From Monarcha castaneiventris obscurior (Eukaryota > Chordata > Aves > Passeriformes > Monarchidae), in NCBI GenBank assembly GCA_026261815.1, contig JAMPIT010000379.1, positions 7,018,001 through 7,082,000 on the forward strand: a DNA stretch of 64,000 bases, given 5' to 3'. The notes below the pieces were generated by a model, which made no database searches, was not told where the DNA came from, and saw nothing but the letters and a program-made list of their open reading frames with translations. Of this stretch, positions 62,011 through 64,000 are shown piece by piece (the stretch's first letter is position 1; every line of letters begins with the position of its first letter). A program made the position numbers and the translations under genes.

Positions 62011-62055
62011 TACTTCTAAATTATTTTTCCGTTCTACTTCTAAATTATTTTTCCG
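62008..62055. repeat. Exact 24-bp tandem duplication at a CR1 3' end
   Basis: Positions 62008-62031 and 62032-62055 are identical (each starts TTCTACTTCTAAATT and ends TTTCCG). The first copy overlaps the last bases of the CR1, so the duplication joins element and flank. It looks recent because no differences have accumulated. Confidence 0.9.
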
Positions 62056-64000
62056 TGTATCATTCATTCAGAGTCAATATGCATACATTGTTAATATCTG
62101 TGAAATTCTGTTATGCCTTTTATTTGTGAAACTCAGCAGAGGGATGATGGGCATTGATTTATCTAGCTCACAATCACTTTTAGAGTTTTTTTAGTTATAC
62201 AGAGAAAAAGCTGAAAAACCATACAGTAGAAACTGAGGGATTTATACATCAGTACTCAGTATATTTGTTAGAGCTTTGTTCACATGCCCTGACCCTCCAT
62301 CTGTGTTGTAGCCAAATGGGGATGATCTATTATCATGATTGCTTTTACTTGCAAAGTAGCTAAACAAGGGGCCAACATTCTTCTCTTTAGTTCCCTTTGC
62401 TTCCTGAATCTGGTGAACTTTGTAAGGTACAGATCAGTACAAATGTTGCTATATTATGAGCAGAGGCATTTTTAAACTATTAATTTGTTAGGCAATTTTT
62501 TTTACTGTCAGGATGCTAGAGGGAAGCTACAACATTCTTCATTTCCCTTCTTCCAGTCTGGGAGATAGGGAGATATAAATAGAATTTCTGACTTTTTTTC
62601 ACAGCAGGTTTAAATCGTATCCCCAAATGATCTTTTCTGTTACTCATTTGTTCATTTTCCCCCCACCACTTCTTAAAAGGGAACCCCTCCACAGCCTTCA
62701 TGTACATCTGATGGGAGATGGAGCATTTTTAGTTCAGGTAGATGTTATTTATGTGTCATTACATAAACACACTTTAAAATATTTACCTTCCCAAATTCGA
62801 TGATGAGAGCAGTTTTCTTAGCTAATTGTCTATTTCCCATATGAGTACTGGTAACTATATGGCCTACAATATCTTTGAAGTCATGGCCTTTGCAGAAGAC
62901 AGGAGAGCGTCATGGGATGCATCTATTAAAAGGCTACAGAAAGAACAGCCTTTGACATTTCCTTTTTGCCTCTAATTGACTGAGAGCCTCTAAAAATGAG
63001 GCAGAGTGATTGATGTTTATGTAGCCTCTGCTGAGGCTTCAGAGTTTCTCCTCAATGGATACTTTACTTTCTGATCTTTCTGTATTTTTAGAGAAGATAT
63101 TTCCTTCAGATGGAATGCAAACATCTGACATATAAAGGTTTGTCTCTCATGTAACTGCACTCATTTTTCTTCATTATTCCCAATGAGCAAAACTGTAGAC
63201 AGCTGTAGAGTCTTTCAGAATTTACTGGTGACTCTTGCTCTTTTTTTCAAGGTCCTTTATATGTGTTACCATTGAAAAAGAAAAAAGTGCTTCCAGTAAC
63301 TGCTGCCTTTTATCTGAGAGTCTTCATACAACTTCCACAAAATATTGGTTGTCTTTCTCTCCAGGGGCAGCTTTGACTTCTTCTGGCAAAGTGACTATAG
63401 CACAATGCAGTAGCATTTGAACTTCACTGTAGGGGATGTGTGAGGAAAATTAATGCGAAGCTTCTAAAAGTAAGCCTGTTCTTTACATTTTCCCCTTTCC
63501 TAGGCAAGTATAAGTTATCAGCCTTATTCCTTGTCTATAAGATGAAAAAATAAATCTAAGAATAATTTCATTGCAAGGAGAAATTTGTGGTGTTGTCACA
63601 GTTTAAGTTTTTTACATTTTGCCAGCATAAAAAGCATGCCATATATAGATATGTCAGTGTTAAAAAGGTGGCGTGATACAGCTACAAAGACCTAGTTTTC
63701 ATAAAAAAAACATTGAAAGATGCAAGCTAGACTAAAACTTTTGCAGAACCAAAAGATTAAATTACTTTTTCTCATATGAAAATACAAGAATTACAAACAA
63801 AAATAATGCATGCTTCCTGTCGTAGGAAAGGCGATGTTATTAAAGTGAATTTTTTGATGTATTAAAGTACATTTTGAGCAAAATTATAAAATTTTTTGAC
63901 ATCTACTAGTTGCGCCATGCTGTTCAGGTGTTAGAAAATAAATACATGGTAGAGTCATTTGTAGTCCAAATAAAGAAGTTACACAATGTCCACAACAAAA
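62056..64000. other. Unique AT-rich DNA, nothing recognised
   Basis: There are only short chance-like frames up to the window end. No named repeat or RNA gene was recognised. Confidence 0.5.

Noticed and set aside
1..64000. CRISPR array, tRNA, rRNA, bacterial operon or integrated DNA virus genome
   Set aside because: No regularly spaced repeats, cloverleaf sequences, rRNA-like segments or runs of adjacent coding frames were seen on either strand.

Overview
The window looks like avian nuclear DNA. It is AT-rich, has no recognisable host exons, and carries many CR1 (chicken repeat 1) non-LTR retrotransposon copies. Their 3' ends have the bird-typical form GGTTGGACTCGATGATCTT...CCAACCT followed by ATTCTGTG octamers. 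It also carries LTRs that I recognise as bird ERVL-type and another ERV-type. No bacterial-style gene arrangement, rRNA, tRNA or CRISPR array was seen. The absence of host exons fits an intergenic gene desert or one very long intron.

Layout: 1-3.4 kb is unique DNA with a T24 run, a small tandem duplication and one CR1 fragment (2.26-2.74 kb, minus). A solo ERVL-type LTR with a perfect 5-bp target duplication sits at 3458-3906, and an LTR scrap at 4.86-4.98 kb. From 7.4 to 8.1 kb there is a CR1 scrap and an unclassified repeat-like block. Minus-strand CR1 pieces lie at 11.3 and 14.2 kb. A 142-codon minus-strand ORF of unknown meaning is at 15.5-15.9 kb. The main element is a long CR1 at about 17.99-21.06 kb (plus). 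It has an unbroken endonuclease/reverse transcriptase reading frame, a 90-bp in-frame tandem duplication near the C-terminus and an intact 3' end. An older, internally deleted minus-strand CR1 follows at 22.7-24.0 kb. The interval 24-30.8 kb is unique AT-rich DNA.

From 30.8 to 33 kb there are two short plus-strand CR1 ends. From 33.6 to 35.8 kb there is a pair of similar ~86-bp direct repeats that I cannot assign, bracketing an AT-rich block with homeodomain/POU-like motifs. A minus-strand ERVL-type LTR lies at 37.6-38.2 kb. At 41.6-42.1 kb there are two convergent CR1 scraps; one is nearly identical to the 3' end of the main CR1. A CR1 scrap is at 47.0 kb, another solo LTR with a 5-bp target duplication at 52.86-53.23 kb, and two different CR1 3' ends in tandem at 61.4-62.0 kb. 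The rest is unique AT-rich sequence.

The only well-supported coding region is the CR1 ORF2. The other open frames of 60-140 codons are about what chance would produce in DNA of this composition. I found no sign of a previously undescribed biological system. The items most worth checking are the ORF2 duplication, the unassigned dispersed repeat pair and the 142-codon ORF.
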